34,013 nucleotides of DNA from an uncultured Oscillospiraceae bacterium (GTDB taxonomy: Bacteria; Bacillota; Clostridia; Oscillospirales; Oscillospiraceae). Shown piece by piece: positions 1 through 7,011 of the stretch. The notes under the pieces were generated by a model that saw only the letters and a program-made list of their open reading frames with translations, did no database searches and was not told the DNA's origin. The DNA lies in NCBI GenBank assembly GCA_934645175.1, contig CAKUDE010000023.1, positions 1-34,013 on the forward strand, in the 5' to 3' direction. Both the position numbers and the translations under genes were made by a program. Each line of letters opens with the position of its first letter. The first letter of the stretch is position 1.

Positions 1-324
1 GGCGACCCGGAGCACTGGTGGCCGAAATTCAACCTGAGCATGGACAAATTCCGGGCGCGTGTGCAGGAAATCCTGACCGAGGACGAGAAATCCAGCGACG
101 ATGGGAACAAGTCTGTTTTCGACCTTTCCGGGACGGGGAATGCGCACAGCGCGTGGTTTGACAGGGAAATTGCCTGGGCTGTCGAAAACGGCCTGTTCAA
201 AGGCGACGGCGAGGGGAATTTCGGCTGGCAGAAGGCCATGACGAGAGAGCAGTTTGCCGCCGTGCTGTATCGGTTTGAAAATTACCTTGCGACCCGTGCC
301 GGAGATACGGCGAAAAAGACCTAA
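1..324 (+). CDS. Phage endolysin C-terminus (amidase with SLH domain), 5' partial
   Basis: The frame is open to the left edge and ends at TAA 322-324, so only the last 107 residues are visible. It begins GDPEHWWPKF, which resembles the end of the amidase domain in N-acetylmuramoyl-L-alanine amidase endolysins of clostridial phages. After a short linker, about residues 52-95 look like one S-layer-homology repeat (WFDREIAWAVENGLFKGD, then MTREQFAAVLYRF), a cell-wall-binding module. The internal ATG at 40 is not the true start. Two small membrane proteins of lysis type follow at once, as in a lysis cassette. The catalytic residues lie outside the window, so the amidase assignment is inferred. 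Confidence 0.75.
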   Translation, partial: GDPEHWWPKFNLSMDKFRARVQEILTEDEKSSDDGNKSVFDLSGTGNAHSAWFDREIAWAVENGLFKGDGEGNFGWQKAMTREQFAAVLYRFENYLATRAGDTAKKT

Positions 325-346
325 GAAAGAAAGGGGTATACACCCG

Positions 347-598
347 ATGCAGTATGAAACGATCATTGTCGCCGTGCTTTCCCTGATCGGCACGCTCTGC
401 GGTGCTTATATGGCAAACCGCAAGAACGCTGCGCTGATCTCTTATCGGCTGGAACAGTTGGAAAACAAGGTACAGAAGCACAACTCCCTCGTTGACCGTA
501 TCTATCACCTGGAATCGCAGGAATCGGTCGTAGAGGAACAGATCAAGGTTATCAATCACCGGGTCAGTGATCTGGAAAAATTTCACAACCCGCAATAA
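347..598 (+). CDS. XhlA/holin-like small membrane protein with coiled coil
   Basis: An 83-residue protein. Start ATG 347 is preceded by AAGGGG at about 331-336; an upstream in-frame start at 254 lies inside the endolysin and lacks support. Residues 5-22 form one hydrophobic segment (IIVAVLSLIGTLCGAYMA). The rest is charged and heptad-rich (RLEQLENKV, HLESQESVVEEQIKVINHRVSDLEKF), predicting a long coiled coil. This layout is common beside phage endolysins, often labelled haemolysin XhlA-like, although XhlA itself carries its membrane segment at the C-terminus. It probably helps the holin in host lysis. Function is inferred from position and shape. Confidence 0.65.
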   Translation: MQYETIIVAVLSLIGTLCGAYMANRKNAALISYRLEQLENKVQKHNSLVDRIYHLESQESVVEEQIKVINHRVSDLEKFHNPQ

Positions 599-623
599 TC
601 GGGTTTCCAAGGAGGAAAAAACC

Positions 624-818
624 ATGAAGGAATTTGTAAAGAATCTCGCCGCGCTCGTTAAGGTCAAGACCATCGTAACGCTGGTGGTGATCGCCGTATT
701 TGCCGTTCTGGCTCTCAGAGGCGGCATTGCGTCCGATACCGTAATGACCATCGTCGCATCGGTCATCGCCTTCTACTTCGGCACGCAGACCGAGCGGAAG
801 AACGGTAAGGAGGTCTGA
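624..818 (+). CDS. Small phage holin-like protein
   Basis: A 64-residue protein. ATG 624 follows a perfect AAGGAGG (609-615). It has a short basic start (MKEFVKNLAALVKVK), a membrane segment at about residues 16-32 (TIVTLVVIAVFAVLALR), a second at about 36-52 (ASDTVMTIVASVIAFYF), and a charged tail (TERKNGKEV). Two closely spaced helices with a charged C-terminus, located after an endolysin, are typical of class II holins, which permeabilise the membrane to release the lysin. No residue identifies a specific holin family, so the call rests on size, topology and neighbours. Confidence 0.65.
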   Translation: MKEFVKNLAALVKVKTIVTLVVIAVFAVLALRGGIASDTVMTIVASVIAFYFGTQTERKNGKEV

Positions 819-827
819 CGGCGGTAA

Positions 828-1064
828 ATGGACAAAATCCCGTGGAACCGGGTCATTCTCGACGAGTTTATCTCTCTGGCGCTATTGACGCCGGAGGAGG
901 AAAAAATCGTCAGAACCCGGGCCGCAGGATGGAGCAGAGTCAAGCAGTGCCACGCTTGCAATATGTCCCTTTCAACGTTAGACAGAACAATCAAAAAGCT
1001 GAAAAGTACATATCGATTTGTCAGCGGCTACAGCGATGTGCTTCCTGAGAATATCGACTTTTGA
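828..1064 (+). CDS. Small HTH-like phage protein, function unknown
   Basis: A 78-residue soluble protein starting 9 bases after the holin-like gene. An AAGGAGG (807-813) lies within the end of that gene. The segment VKQCHACNMSLSTLDRTIKKLKSTYR (about residues 38-63) has the shape of a helix-turn-helix with a basic recognition helix, so DNA binding is plausible. It is the last gene before a strong terminator and could be a late regulator. I do not recognise a named family. An overlapping 68-aa frame starting at 842 is a shadow. Confidence 0.5.
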   Translation: MDKIPWNRVILDEFISLALLTPEEEKIVRTRAAGWSRVKQCHACNMSLSTLDRTIKKLKSTYRFVSGYSDVLPENIDF

Positions 1065-1078
1065 CAGTTTTACGACAA

Positions 1079-1119
1079 AACTCCGACAAGAGGTTGAAGG
1101 CCTCTGCGTCGGAGTTTTT
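1079..1119 (+). terminator. Rho-independent terminator after the lysis genes
   Basis: A stem AACTCCGAC (1079-1087) pairs with GTCGGAGTT (1108-1116). An inner stem AGAGG/CCTCT (1089-1093/1101-1105) extends it, and the run continues as Ts to 1119. It closes the lysis gene set and separates it from the next phage genes. Confidence 0.85.
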
Positions 1120-1138
1120 GTTATGCTATAGGCATAAC
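1120..1138 (+). other. 7-bp perfect inverted repeat upstream of the gene at 1179
   Basis: GTTATGC (1120-1126), loop TATAG, GCATAAC (1132-1138). It directly follows the terminator T-run and precedes the AGGAGG of the next gene. It could be an operator or a 5' mRNA hairpin; nothing else identifies it. Confidence 0.4.
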
Positions 1139-1178
1139 GAGGTGGCCGCCTACGATTCTTTTACAGGAGGAACATAAA

Positions 1179-1745
1179 ATGGTTGAAGTTGAAAAGAGCA
1201 ACTATGCGAGCCGTGGCGTTGCGAATACCGGGCTCGGACTTGGCATTGCAGGAACCGCGCTTGGACTGCTGAACGGCGGCCTCGGCGGCATTCTGGGCGG
1301 AAACGCCGCAGCCTGCTGCAGCGAAAATATGCCTGTGTCCCGCTACGAGCTGGACAGAGAGCAGCAGCTTGCGTCCAAGGACAGCGAAATTGCGCTGCTG
1401 AAGGCAAACACCTACAACGACCAGAAGATGCTGGAGATGTATGCCTATCTCGACGGACAGTTGAAGGAAATTCGCGGCACGCTGAGCACGCAGGCCGTGC
1501 ACAATCAGCGCACCGAGGACAGCTTTGTGCTCGCCCGTCAGGACATTGCTTCCGTTAAGGCGGAGCTGTCGAACGAGATCAAGATGGAAGCTGAACGGCG
1601 CTGCTGCGGCGACAACTCCATCGTGACCTATGCGAACGCGACCTTCTATCCCAAGCAGGTCGCCGACGTCACGACCGGCACTGCGACGACTGCGCAGACC
1701 CTTTACAATCCGCTGCCGAAGTGCGGCTGCTGCAACGGGAACTGA
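1179..1745 (+). CDS. Unrecognised phage protein: glycine-rich start, coiled coil, paired cysteines
   Basis: A 188-residue protein with AGGAGG at 1165-1170. Residues 12-42 are a glycine/alanine/leucine-rich stretch with GxxxG-like spacing (GLGLGIAGTALGLLNGGLGG), which could insert in a membrane or pack tightly. Adjacent cysteines follow (AACCSEN, residues 46-47). Residues 56-135 are charged and helical (REQQLASKDSEIALLKA, then MYAYLDGQLKEIRG), consistent with a coiled coil. Further cysteines occur in RRCCGDN and in the C-terminal CGCC. The layout suggests an oligomeric structural or membrane-associated phage protein. I do not recognise the family, and the function is unknown. Confidence 0.6.
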   Translation: MVEVEKSNYASRGVANTGLGLGIAGTALGLLNGGLGGILGGNAAACCSENMPVSRYELDREQQLASKDSEIALLKANTYNDQKMLEMYAYLDGQLKEIRGTLSTQAVHNQRTEDSFVLARQDIASVKAELSNEIKMEAERRCCGDNSIVTYANATFYPKQVADVTTGTATTAQTLYNPLPKCGCCNGN

Positions 1746-1759
1746 CAGCCAAATGAAAA

Positions 1760-1779
1760 GGGGCGGCACTTGCCGCCCC
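1760..1779 (+). terminator. GC-rich hairpin, possible weak terminator
   Basis: GGGGCGGCA (1760-1768) and TGCCGCCCC (1771-1779) form a 9-bp perfect stem with a very tight loop, just after the stop at 1743-1745. It is followed by GAATCTT rather than a T-run, so it may pause or protect mRNA ends rather than terminate. Confidence 0.5.
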
Positions 1780-1812
1780 GAATCTTACTGAAACGATCGG
1801 AGGAATCAAACG

Positions 1813-2160
1813 ATGGCAACCATGCAACAGGTTCAGAGCGGCGTTGCGAAATTCATCGACAGAGATATTGTGCCCAGTCTGACCGGCTGGGACAGGGTGA
1901 TCATCGCGGGAGGCGCTGCGCTTCTGGCTTCACGACTGCCGGATATCCTTGCACAGTACGCTGAGAAGCCCGTCGTTGCGGCACTTGGCGTATTTGACGC
2001 GGGGAGCGGGACAGTTGACGTCGACGCGCTTTACGCTGCGGCAAAGCCGTATATGGGCACTGAGCCGCTTCCTGTGAAAATCCCTCTGCTGAACATTACG
2101 ATCAAGATGGGAAAGCGGGAGATCGACAACCTGTATTCCTACATCAGAGAGGAGGCATAA
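1813..2160 (+). CDS. Unrecognised 115-aa phage protein
   Basis: ATG 1813 follows a GGAGGA (1799-1804) at workable spacing. The protein is small and mostly soluble-looking, with one alanine/leucine-rich stretch at about residues 26-52 (WDRVIIAGGAALLASRLPDIL) that could be a weak membrane-associated helix. The C-terminal half (VDVDALYAAAKPYM, PLPVKIPLLNITIKMGKREIDNLYSYI) is a mix of helix and strand. It is co-oriented with its neighbours and stops 3 bases before the next ATG, so it is probably translated with the ferritin-like gene. No known family is evident. Confidence 0.55.
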   Translation: MATMQQVQSGVAKFIDRDIVPSLTGWDRVIIAGGAALLASRLPDILAQYAEKPVVAALGVFDAGSGTVDVDALYAAAKPYMGTEPLPVKIPLLNITIKMGKREIDNLYSYIREEA

Positions 2161-2163
2161 GGT

Positions 2164-2472
2164 ATGAGAGAAATTGAGCTGCTGATGCACCATGTGGAGG
2201 ATGAGCTGAAAGACGCACACACCTACGCGCGGATGGCACTGGAATACAAAACGACCGACCCTGAAACGGCGGAGCTGTTTTACCGCCTTTCCGGTGAGGA
2301 GATGAACCACATGAACGCACTGCACAAGGACGTGGTACGGCGCATTGACGACTACAGAAGAAAAAATGGCGAGCCGTCCGAGGCAATGACCGCAGTCTAT
2401 GACTATCTGCACAAAAAGATGATCGGTCAGGCCGAGGAGGTCGGAGTCCTACAGGCGATGTTTAAGAAGTAA
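2164..2472 (+). CDS. Prophage ferritin-like (half-ferritin) protein
   Basis: A 102-residue all-helical protein beginning 3 bases after the previous stop. Helix 1 carries VEDELKDAHTYARMALEY, with acidic residues at 12 and 14. Helix 2 carries LFYRLSGEEMNHMNALHKDVV, with an ExxH motif (E46, H49). One ExxH preceded by an acidic ligand about 30 residues earlier matches a rubrerythrin/ferritin-like half-site, as in two-helix encapsulated-ferritin-type proteins that complete the iron site on dimerisation. Full rubrerythrin has two ExxH motifs and is longer; this one appears complete at its short length. Iron binding is inferred from the motif. Its presence as the last phage gene before the attachment site is unusual. 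Confidence 0.65.
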   Translation: MREIELLMHHVEDELKDAHTYARMALEYKTTDPETAELFYRLSGEEMNHMNALHKDVVRRIDDYRRKNGEPSEAMTAVYDYLHKKMIGQAEEVGVLQAMFKK

Positions 2473-2488
2473 CGTAGCGGGGGATTTG

Positions 2489-2506
2489 TCTGTAATTTAT
2501 CTGTAA
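2489..2506 (+). repeat. Paired TCTGTAA heptads, left copy
   Basis: TCTGTAATTTATCTGTAA contains two TCTGTAA heptads spaced 11 bp apart. A near-identical unit (17 of 18 bases) occurs at 2916-2933. The pair brackets the tRNA fragment, and the one-turn spacing resembles arm-type sites of tyrosine integrases. That role is inference. Confidence 0.5.
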
Positions 2507-2619
2507 TTATTTCGGCATACGCTGTTTTAAGTTGATTTTATTATGCGAGAAACGCGGAAATAACGCGAAATAATAAGAAAAATTACAATAATTGCGTATG
2601 TACACTTTACTGAATATGC

Positions 2620-2664
2620 CTTTTAAGCAATGGGTCAGGAGTTCGAATCTCCTGCGGGTCACCA
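2620..2664 (+). pseudogene. 3' half of tRNA-Lys(UUU): probable prophage attR
   Basis: From 2620 the sequence reads as an anticodon loop CTTTTAA (anticodon TTT), a 3' anticodon strand GCAAT, a 5-nt variable loop GGGTC, the T-arm AGGAG-TTCGAAT-CTCCT, the acceptor strand GCGGGTC, discriminator A and an encoded CCA (2662-2664). The upstream half does not fold: no matching 5' acceptor strand GACCCGC or D-arm is present. This is the 3' fragment of a lysine tRNA gene. It lies just after phage genes, as expected where a phage integrated within a tRNA and left the partial copy at attR. The intact tRNA should lie at the far, unseen end of the prophage. Confidence 0.75.
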
Positions 2665-2665
2665 C

Positions 2666-2704
2666 AAAAGCGGCAAGCGCGTCTGCGCCTGCTGCTTTTG
2701 TTTT
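2666..2704 (+). terminator. Terminator-like hairpin after the tRNA fragment
   Basis: AAAAGC (2666-2671) pairs with GCTTTT (2694-2699), and GCGC (2677-2680) pairs with GCGC (2685-2688). A short T-run follows at 2701-2704. It may be the original tRNA terminator or part of the inserted element. Confidence 0.55.
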
Positions 2705-2831
2705 ATTCGGCAGGAGATTCGAACAGGGAATCCATCCTGCCGGTGGCAGGATGGCGCGAGGGCTCGACCGAGCGCGACAATACTTTCGCCAAAGGCGAAA
2801 AGCAGACGGACTCCTGCGGGTCACCACAAAA
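2670..2831. repeat. 162-bp structured element duplicating the tRNA 3' tail
   Basis: A 21-bp exact direct repeat (CTCCTGCGGGTCACCA plus CAAAA) occurs at 2649-2669 and 2811-2831, so one repeat plus intervening DNA forms a 162-bp unit. Inside it is an inverted 15-bp copy of the T-arm (2710-2724 against 2641-2655). Two perfect hairpins follow: 2732-2754 (10-bp stem, GGT loop) and 2784-2800 (TTTCGCC-AAA-GGCGAAA), with a partly palindromic GCGCGAG...CGAGCGCG segment between them. No protein is plausible. It looks like a small non-coding mobile repeat or the remains of a second integration at the same site. Confidence 0.6.
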
Positions 2832-2864
2832 CACCTTGAAATCAAGCGATTTTGAGGTGTTTTT
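2831..2864 (+). terminator. Terminator, probably bidirectional, between the tRNA remnant and lplA
   Basis: ACACCTTGAAATC (2831-2843), loop AAGC, GATTTTGAGGTGT (2848-2860), with two G-U pairs in the stem and TTTT after it. On the minus strand the same stem ends in TTTT, so it could also terminate lipoate ligase transcripts. Confidence 0.7.
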
Positions 2865-2915
2865 CTTTGTTTTCCGGCTTTTTTGAGCGGAAAACTTTAA
2901 CCTAAATTTCGCGTG

Positions 2916-2933
2916 TCTGTAATTTGTCTGTAA
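2916..2933 (+). repeat. Paired TCTGTAA heptads, right copy
   Basis: TCTGTAATTTGTCTGTAA differs from the copy at 2489-2506 at one position. It lies beyond the tRNA fragment, on what would otherwise be the host side. Confidence 0.5.
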
Positions 2934-2955
2934 CCGTGATGCAATTGCTTCCGCC

Positions 2956-3951
2956 TTACTCGCAGAGCAGCTCCAGGAAGCGCTCGTTATCCAGCCCGGA
3001 AATGTAGTGCGATACATCGACGGTTTCCAACACCTTTTTGTAGCTCTCGCGGTCGGTGCGGACACCGGTGAAGTGAGCGGCAAGCTCCGCGGGATCGGCA
3101 ATGTGGAAGAAGTCGCCGCGCAGCGTCATGCCGCGCAGGATGCCCTTGTCCACGTCAAGGCACAGCTCTACAAGCCCGCAGCCGTCAAAGCGGCGGCGAT
3201 TGAGCTGTGTATAGGCGGGGGATTCACCAAAGTTCCAGGCCCAGGTGCCATAGCGTTCGCGGCGCAGCTTCTCCACGGCCTCCAGATCCGCCTGCGACAG
3301 GGGATACGGCTCGGCTGCGTTGCCTACGGCTGCATTCTGCAGCAGAAGATGACGGAATTCGGACAGGCTGACATCCTGCGGCAGATGCTCGCGCACATTC
3401 GTCACACGGCTGCGCGTGGATTGGATGCCCTTGGTCTGGAATTTCGTCGGATCGACCTGAAGCGCGCTGGCTACGACGCTCAGATCGGAGTCGAAAAGAA
3501 TCGTTCCATGGTGCATCACGCGTCCCTGCTTGCGGTATTGCGCGTTGCCGGAGAACTTGCGCCCGTCGATGGTCATGTCGTTACGGCCGTTCAGTTCTGC
3601 CTTCACGCCGAGGTCGGCCAGCGTTTTGATGACCGGCTGGCAGAACAGCGCGAAGTCAAGCTTCTCGATCTGCTTTGCGTCGCCGATATAGGTGTAGTTG
3701 AGGTTGCCCATGTCGTGGTAGACCGCGCCGCCGCCGGAAAGACGCCGCACGACGCGGATGCCGTGCTGCTCTACATAGGGGGCATTGATTTCCGCTGCGG
3801 TGTTCTGATAGCGGCCGACGATAATCGCACGGTCGTTCTGCCAAAGCATGAAATAGCTATGGTCGCGCGGCAGACAGTCAAAGACATACTGCTCCATCGC
3901 AAGGTTAAAATCGGGGTCGGTGGTTGTCAGGTCGAGGTAGTAGATGCTCAT
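2956..3951 (-). CDS. lplA: Lipoate-protein ligase A
   Basis: Attaches scavenged lipoate, through lipoyl-AMP, to lysines of lipoyl proteins; the visible client here is GcvH at 29045-29422. At 331 residues it matches the usual LplA length. The core reads RRLSGGGAVYHDMGNLNYTYI (about residues 69-89), then GRKFSGNAQYRK with the expected catalytic lysine K132, then HHGTILFDSDLS. A C-terminal accessory domain (about 245-331) is present, so this is the complete bipartite ligase rather than an octanoyltransferase. ATG 3951 is chosen because the protein then begins MSIYYLDL with an AGAGGA upstream; an in-frame start 13 codons earlier is less likely. It stands alone, divergent from ppdK. Confidence 0.92.
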   Translation of the reverse strand: MSIYYLDLTTTDPDFNLAMEQYVFDCLPRDHSYFMLWQNDRAIIVGRYQNTAAEINAPYVEQHGIRVVRRLSGGGAVYHDMGNLNYTYIGDAKQIEKLDFALFCQPVIKTLADLGVKAELNGRNDMTIDGRKFSGNAQYRKQGRVMHHGTILFDSDLSVVASALQVDPTKFQTKGIQSTRSRVTNVREHLPQDVSLSEFRHLLLQNAAVGNAAEPYPLSQADLEAVEKLRRERYGTWAWNFGESPAYTQLNRRRFDGCGLVELCLDVDKGILRGMTLRGDFFHIADPAELAAHFTGVRTDRESYKKVLETVDVSHYISGLDNERFLELLCE

Positions 3952-3990
3952 AATTCCCGGATCCTCTTTCGGTGTAATTGAAACACACAA

Positions 3991-4019
3991 ATCTTATCAC
4001 TGTTCTTGCAGGCTGTCAA
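3991..4019 (-). promoter_or_regulatory. Sigma-A promoter for lplA
   Basis: On the minus strand, TTGACA (4014-4019), a 17-bp spacer and TAAGAT (3991-3996) lie about 40 bases before the lplA start. The rest of 3952-4296 is AT-rich intergenic DNA with the divergent ppdK promoter and two AAAAAGTTTG repeats near 4106 and 4124. Confidence 0.75.
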
Positions 4020-4181
4020 GCAGAGGAACCTAAAACGGGCATTTTGGATAATGGCAAATGTAATTTCGTGAGCCTTCCTGTCGAAAAGAACAAACACGTC
4101 AGAAAAAAAGTTTGATTCGCACACAAAAAGTTTGCTTTTTGCGTAAAAACCTCGAAAATAAACAATTTTTTCAGAAAAGAA

Positions 4182-4210
4182 TTGCAAAAGCGGGGAAAAT
4201 ATGCTATACT
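4182..4210 (+). promoter_or_regulatory. Sigma-A promoter for ppdK
   Basis: TTGCAA (4182-4187), a 17-bp spacer and TATACT (4205-4210) lie about 85 bases upstream of the ppdK ATG, leaving a roughly 80-nt leader. Confidence 0.75.
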
Positions 4211-4296
4211 CTTGTGGCGTTCACTGTAACCGTTATAAACACGTTGAAAACGGATGAGAAGAACCGTTTTATCTCAGAAAGGGGTTATCTAAAGCA

Positions 4297-6930
4297 ATGC
4301 ATAAGTATGTGTATCTGTTCTCCGAAGGCAACGGCTCGATGCGTGAGCTGCTCGGCGGCAAGGGAGCCAATCTGGCCGAAATGACCAATCTCGGTATGCC
4401 TGTCCCGCAGGGCTTTACCATCTCCACCGAGGCCTGCACCAAGTACTACGAAGACGGCCGCACCATTAACGACGAGATCGCTGCGCAGGTCAAAGAAGCG
4501 CTGGCAAAGATCGAGGTCATTAACGGCAAGAAGTTCGGCGACCCGAAGAACCCGCTTCTGGTTTCCGTCCGCTCCGGCGCCCGCGCCTCCATGCCCGGCA
4601 TGATGGACACCATCCTGAATCTCGGCCTGAACGACGAAGTCGCCGCCGGCCTGATCGAGTCCAATCCCACGCCTGCGTTCTCCCGCTTTGTTTACGACTC
4701 CTACCGCCGCTTTATCCAGATGTTCTCCGACGTCGTGATGGAGCTGTCGAAGAAGACCTTCGAGGTCATCATCGATCAGGTCAAGCACGAAAAGGGCATC
4801 AAGGACGACATCGACCTCGATGTTGAGGATATGAAGAAGCTCGTTTCGCTCTTCAAGGCGCATTATAAGAAGGAAAAGGGCGAGGATTTCCCCACCGACC
4901 CCGCTACGCAGCTCAATGAGGCCATCAAGGCCGTATTCCGCTCTTGGGATAACCCCCGCGCCAACTACTATCGCCGTATGAACGACATTCCCTATTCCTG
5001 GGGCACTGCCGTCAACGTGCAGCCGATGGTGTTCGGCAACCTGAATAACCAGTCCGGCACCGGCGTCGCCTTTACCCGCGACCCCGCCACCGGCGAAAAG
5101 GCGCTGTTCGGTGAGTATCTCATCAACGCGCAGGGCGAAGACGTCGTCGCCGGCGTCCGCACCCCCAGCAAGATCTCCAAGCTCCATGAGGAAATGCCCG
5201 AGGTTTACGAGCAGTTTGCCGGTATCGCCAAGCGCCTCGAGGAGCACTACCGTGATATGCAGGATATGGAGTTCACCATTGAAAACGGTAAGCTCTATAT
5301 GCTCCAGACCCGTAACGGCAAGCGCACCGCCGCCGCTGCTCTGAAGATCGCCTGCGACCTTGTCGACGAAGGCATGATCACGCCCAAGGAGGCCGTGATG
5401 CGTGTTGAGCCGAAGCAGCTTGACGCTCTGCTGCATCCGCAGTTTGACGCCGCCGCCCTGAAGGCTGCCGAGGTGATCGGTAAGGGTCTGGCCGCCTCTC
5501 CCGGCGCTGCTTGCGGCCGTGTTGTCTTTACTGCACAGGAAGCCAAGCAGTGGGGCGCCAATGGCGAGAAGGTCGTTCTCGTCCGTCTGGAGACCAGCCC
5601 GGAGGACATCGAGGGTATGGCCGCTTCGCAGGGCATTCTGACCGTTCGCGGCGGTATGACCTCCCACGCGGCCGTTGTTGCGCGCGGCATGGGCACCTGC
5701 TGCGTCTCCGGCTGCGGCGAGATTACCGTCCATGAGGAAGAAAAGTACTTCACGCTCGACGGGAAGACCTTCCGTGAGGGCGACTGGATCTCCATTGACG
5801 GCTCTACCGGCAACATCTATGGCTGCGCGATTAAGACCGTCCCCGCCACCATCAGCGGCAATTTCGACCGCTTCATGAAGTGGGCGGACAGCTTCCGCAA
5901 GCTGCACGTCCGTACCAACGCCGACAACCCCCGCGATACCGCGCAGGCAGTCAAGTTCGGCGCCGAGGGCATCGGTCTGTGCCGTACGGAGCACATGTTC
6001 TTCGAAGCGACCCGTATCAAGGCCGTCCGCGAGATGATCGTCGCTAAGACCGTCGAGGCGCGTAAGGCTGCCCTGGCCAAGATCCTGCCCTATCAGCAGG
6101 GTGACTTTGAGGCGATGTACCGCGAGCTTGAGGGCCGTCCCATGACCGTCCGCTATCTCGACCCGCCTCTGCACGAGTTCCTGCCTACCAAGGAGGAAGA
6201 CATCGTTGAAATTGCCGAGGAGCTGAATATGTCCGTTGAGGCGCTTAAGAATGTGATCGCCTCTCTGCACGAGTTCAATCCGATGATGGGTCACCGCGGC
6301 TGCCGTCTGGCTGTCACCTACCCCGAAATCGCCGAGATGCAGACCACGGCCGTTATCAACGCTGCTATCAATGTCAACCGTGAGCATCCGGAATACAACA
6401 TCGAGCCTGAAATCATGATCCCGCTGGTCGGCGAGGTCAAGGAGCTGGCCTATGTTAAGAAGACCGTCACCGAAACGGCCGATCGTCTGATTGCCGAGGC
6501 CGGCGTGCAGATGAAGTATACCGTCGGCACCATGATCGAGATCCCGCGCGCCGCTCTGACGGCTGACGAGATTGCGACCGAGGCGGAATTCTTCTCCTTC
6601 GGTACGAACGACCTGACCCAGATGACCTTCGGCTTCAGCCGCGACGACGCCGGCAAGTTCCTCGACGCCTACTATGACAACAAGATCTATGAGTTTGATC
6701 CGTTTGCACACCTCGATCAGGTTGGCGTCGGCAAGCTGGTCAAGATGGCTGTCGAGCTCGGCAAAAAGACCCGTCCGAACATCAAGCTCGGTATCTGCGG
6801 TGAGCACGGCGGCGACCCCGCGTCCGTGGAGTTCTGCCATAATATCGGCCTGAACTACGTTTCCTGCTCCCCGTTCCGTGTTCCCATCGCCCGCCTTGCC
6901 GCCGCACAGGCAGCTATTAAACAAAAGTAG
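4297..6930 (+). CDS. ppdK: Pyruvate, phosphate dikinase
   Basis: Interconverts pyruvate, ATP and phosphate with PEP, AMP and pyrophosphate; in anaerobes it acts at the PEP-pyruvate node of glycolysis or gluconeogenesis. The 877 residues match the family's usual 870-880. The N-terminal nucleotide-grasp domain begins LLGGKGANLAEMTNLGMPVPQGF and carries VSVRSGARASMPGMMDT. The central phosphohistidine domain has GGMTSHAAVVARGMG with catalytic His457. The C-terminal PEP/pyruvate TIM barrel has FFSFGTNDLTQMTFGFSRDD and CGEHGGDPASVEFC with acid/base Cys834. GAAAGGGG at 4277-4284 precedes the ATG. Single gene with its own promoter and terminator. A 2.6-kb antisense frame is a codon-bias shadow. Confidence 0.97.
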   Translation: MHKYVYLFSEGNGSMRELLGGKGANLAEMTNLGMPVPQGFTISTEACTKYYEDGRTINDEIAAQVKEALAKIEVINGKKFGDPKNPLLVSVRSGARASMPGMMDTILNLGLNDEVAAGLIESNPTPAFSRFVYDSYRRFIQMFSDVVMELSKKTFEVIIDQVKHEKGIKDDIDLDVEDMKKLVSLFKAHYKKEKGEDFPTDPATQLNEAIKAVFRSWDNPRANYYRRMNDIPYSWGTAVNVQPMVFGNLNNQSGTGVAFTRDPATGEKALFGEYLINAQGEDVVAGVRTPSKISKLHEEMPEVYEQFAGIAKRLEEHYRDMQDMEFTIENGKLYMLQTRNGKRTAAAALKIACDLVDEGMITPKEAVMRVEPKQLDALLHPQFDAAALKAAEVIGKGLAASPGAACGRVVFTAQEAKQWGANGEKVVLVRLETSPEDIEGMAASQGILTVRGGMTSHAAVVARGMGTCCVSGCGEITVHEEEKYFTLDGKTFREGDWISIDGSTGNIYGCAIKTVPATISGNFDRFMKWADSFRKLHVRTNADNPRDTAQAVKFGAEGIGLCRTEHMFFEATRIKAVREMIVAKTVEARKAALAKILPYQQGDFEAMYRELEGRPMTVRYLDPPLHEFLPTKEEDIVEIAEELNMSVEALKNVIASLHEFNPMMGHRGCRLAVTYPEIAEMQTTAVINAAINVNREHPEYNIEPEIMIPLVGEVKELAYVKKTVTETADRLIAEAGVQMKYTVGTMIEIPRAALTADEIATEAEFFSFGTNDLTQMTFGFSRDDAGKFLDAYYDNKIYEFDPFAHLDQVGVGKLVKMAVELGKKTRPNIKLGICGEHGGDPASVEFCHNIGLNYVSCSPFRVPIARLAAAQAAIKQK

Positions 6931-6974
6931 GCTATCGTCCCGTCAGTGGAAAACTGAATAGACCTATCGTATGT

Positions 6975-7011
6975 ACGGTGAGGATGCTCGTCATCCTCAC
7001 CGTATTCTTTT
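6975..7011 (+). terminator. Terminator of ppdK
   Basis: A 12-bp perfect stem ACGGTGAGGATG (6975-6986), loop CTCGT, CATCCTCACCGT (6992-7003), followed by ATTCTTTT. Confidence 0.9.

Noticed and set aside
2811..2831. A second tRNA gene at the right-hand repeat
   Set aside because: Only the 3' T-stem and acceptor strand are present, with no T-loop or 5' portion.
2592..3101. Several short frames around the tRNA fragment and the element
   Set aside because: They read through tRNA, hairpins and terminators and have no ribosome sites.
4285..6924. 879-codon open frame antisense to ppdK
   Set aside because: It mirrors the ppdK frame and arises from GC-biased codons; no ribosome site and no sensible protein composition.
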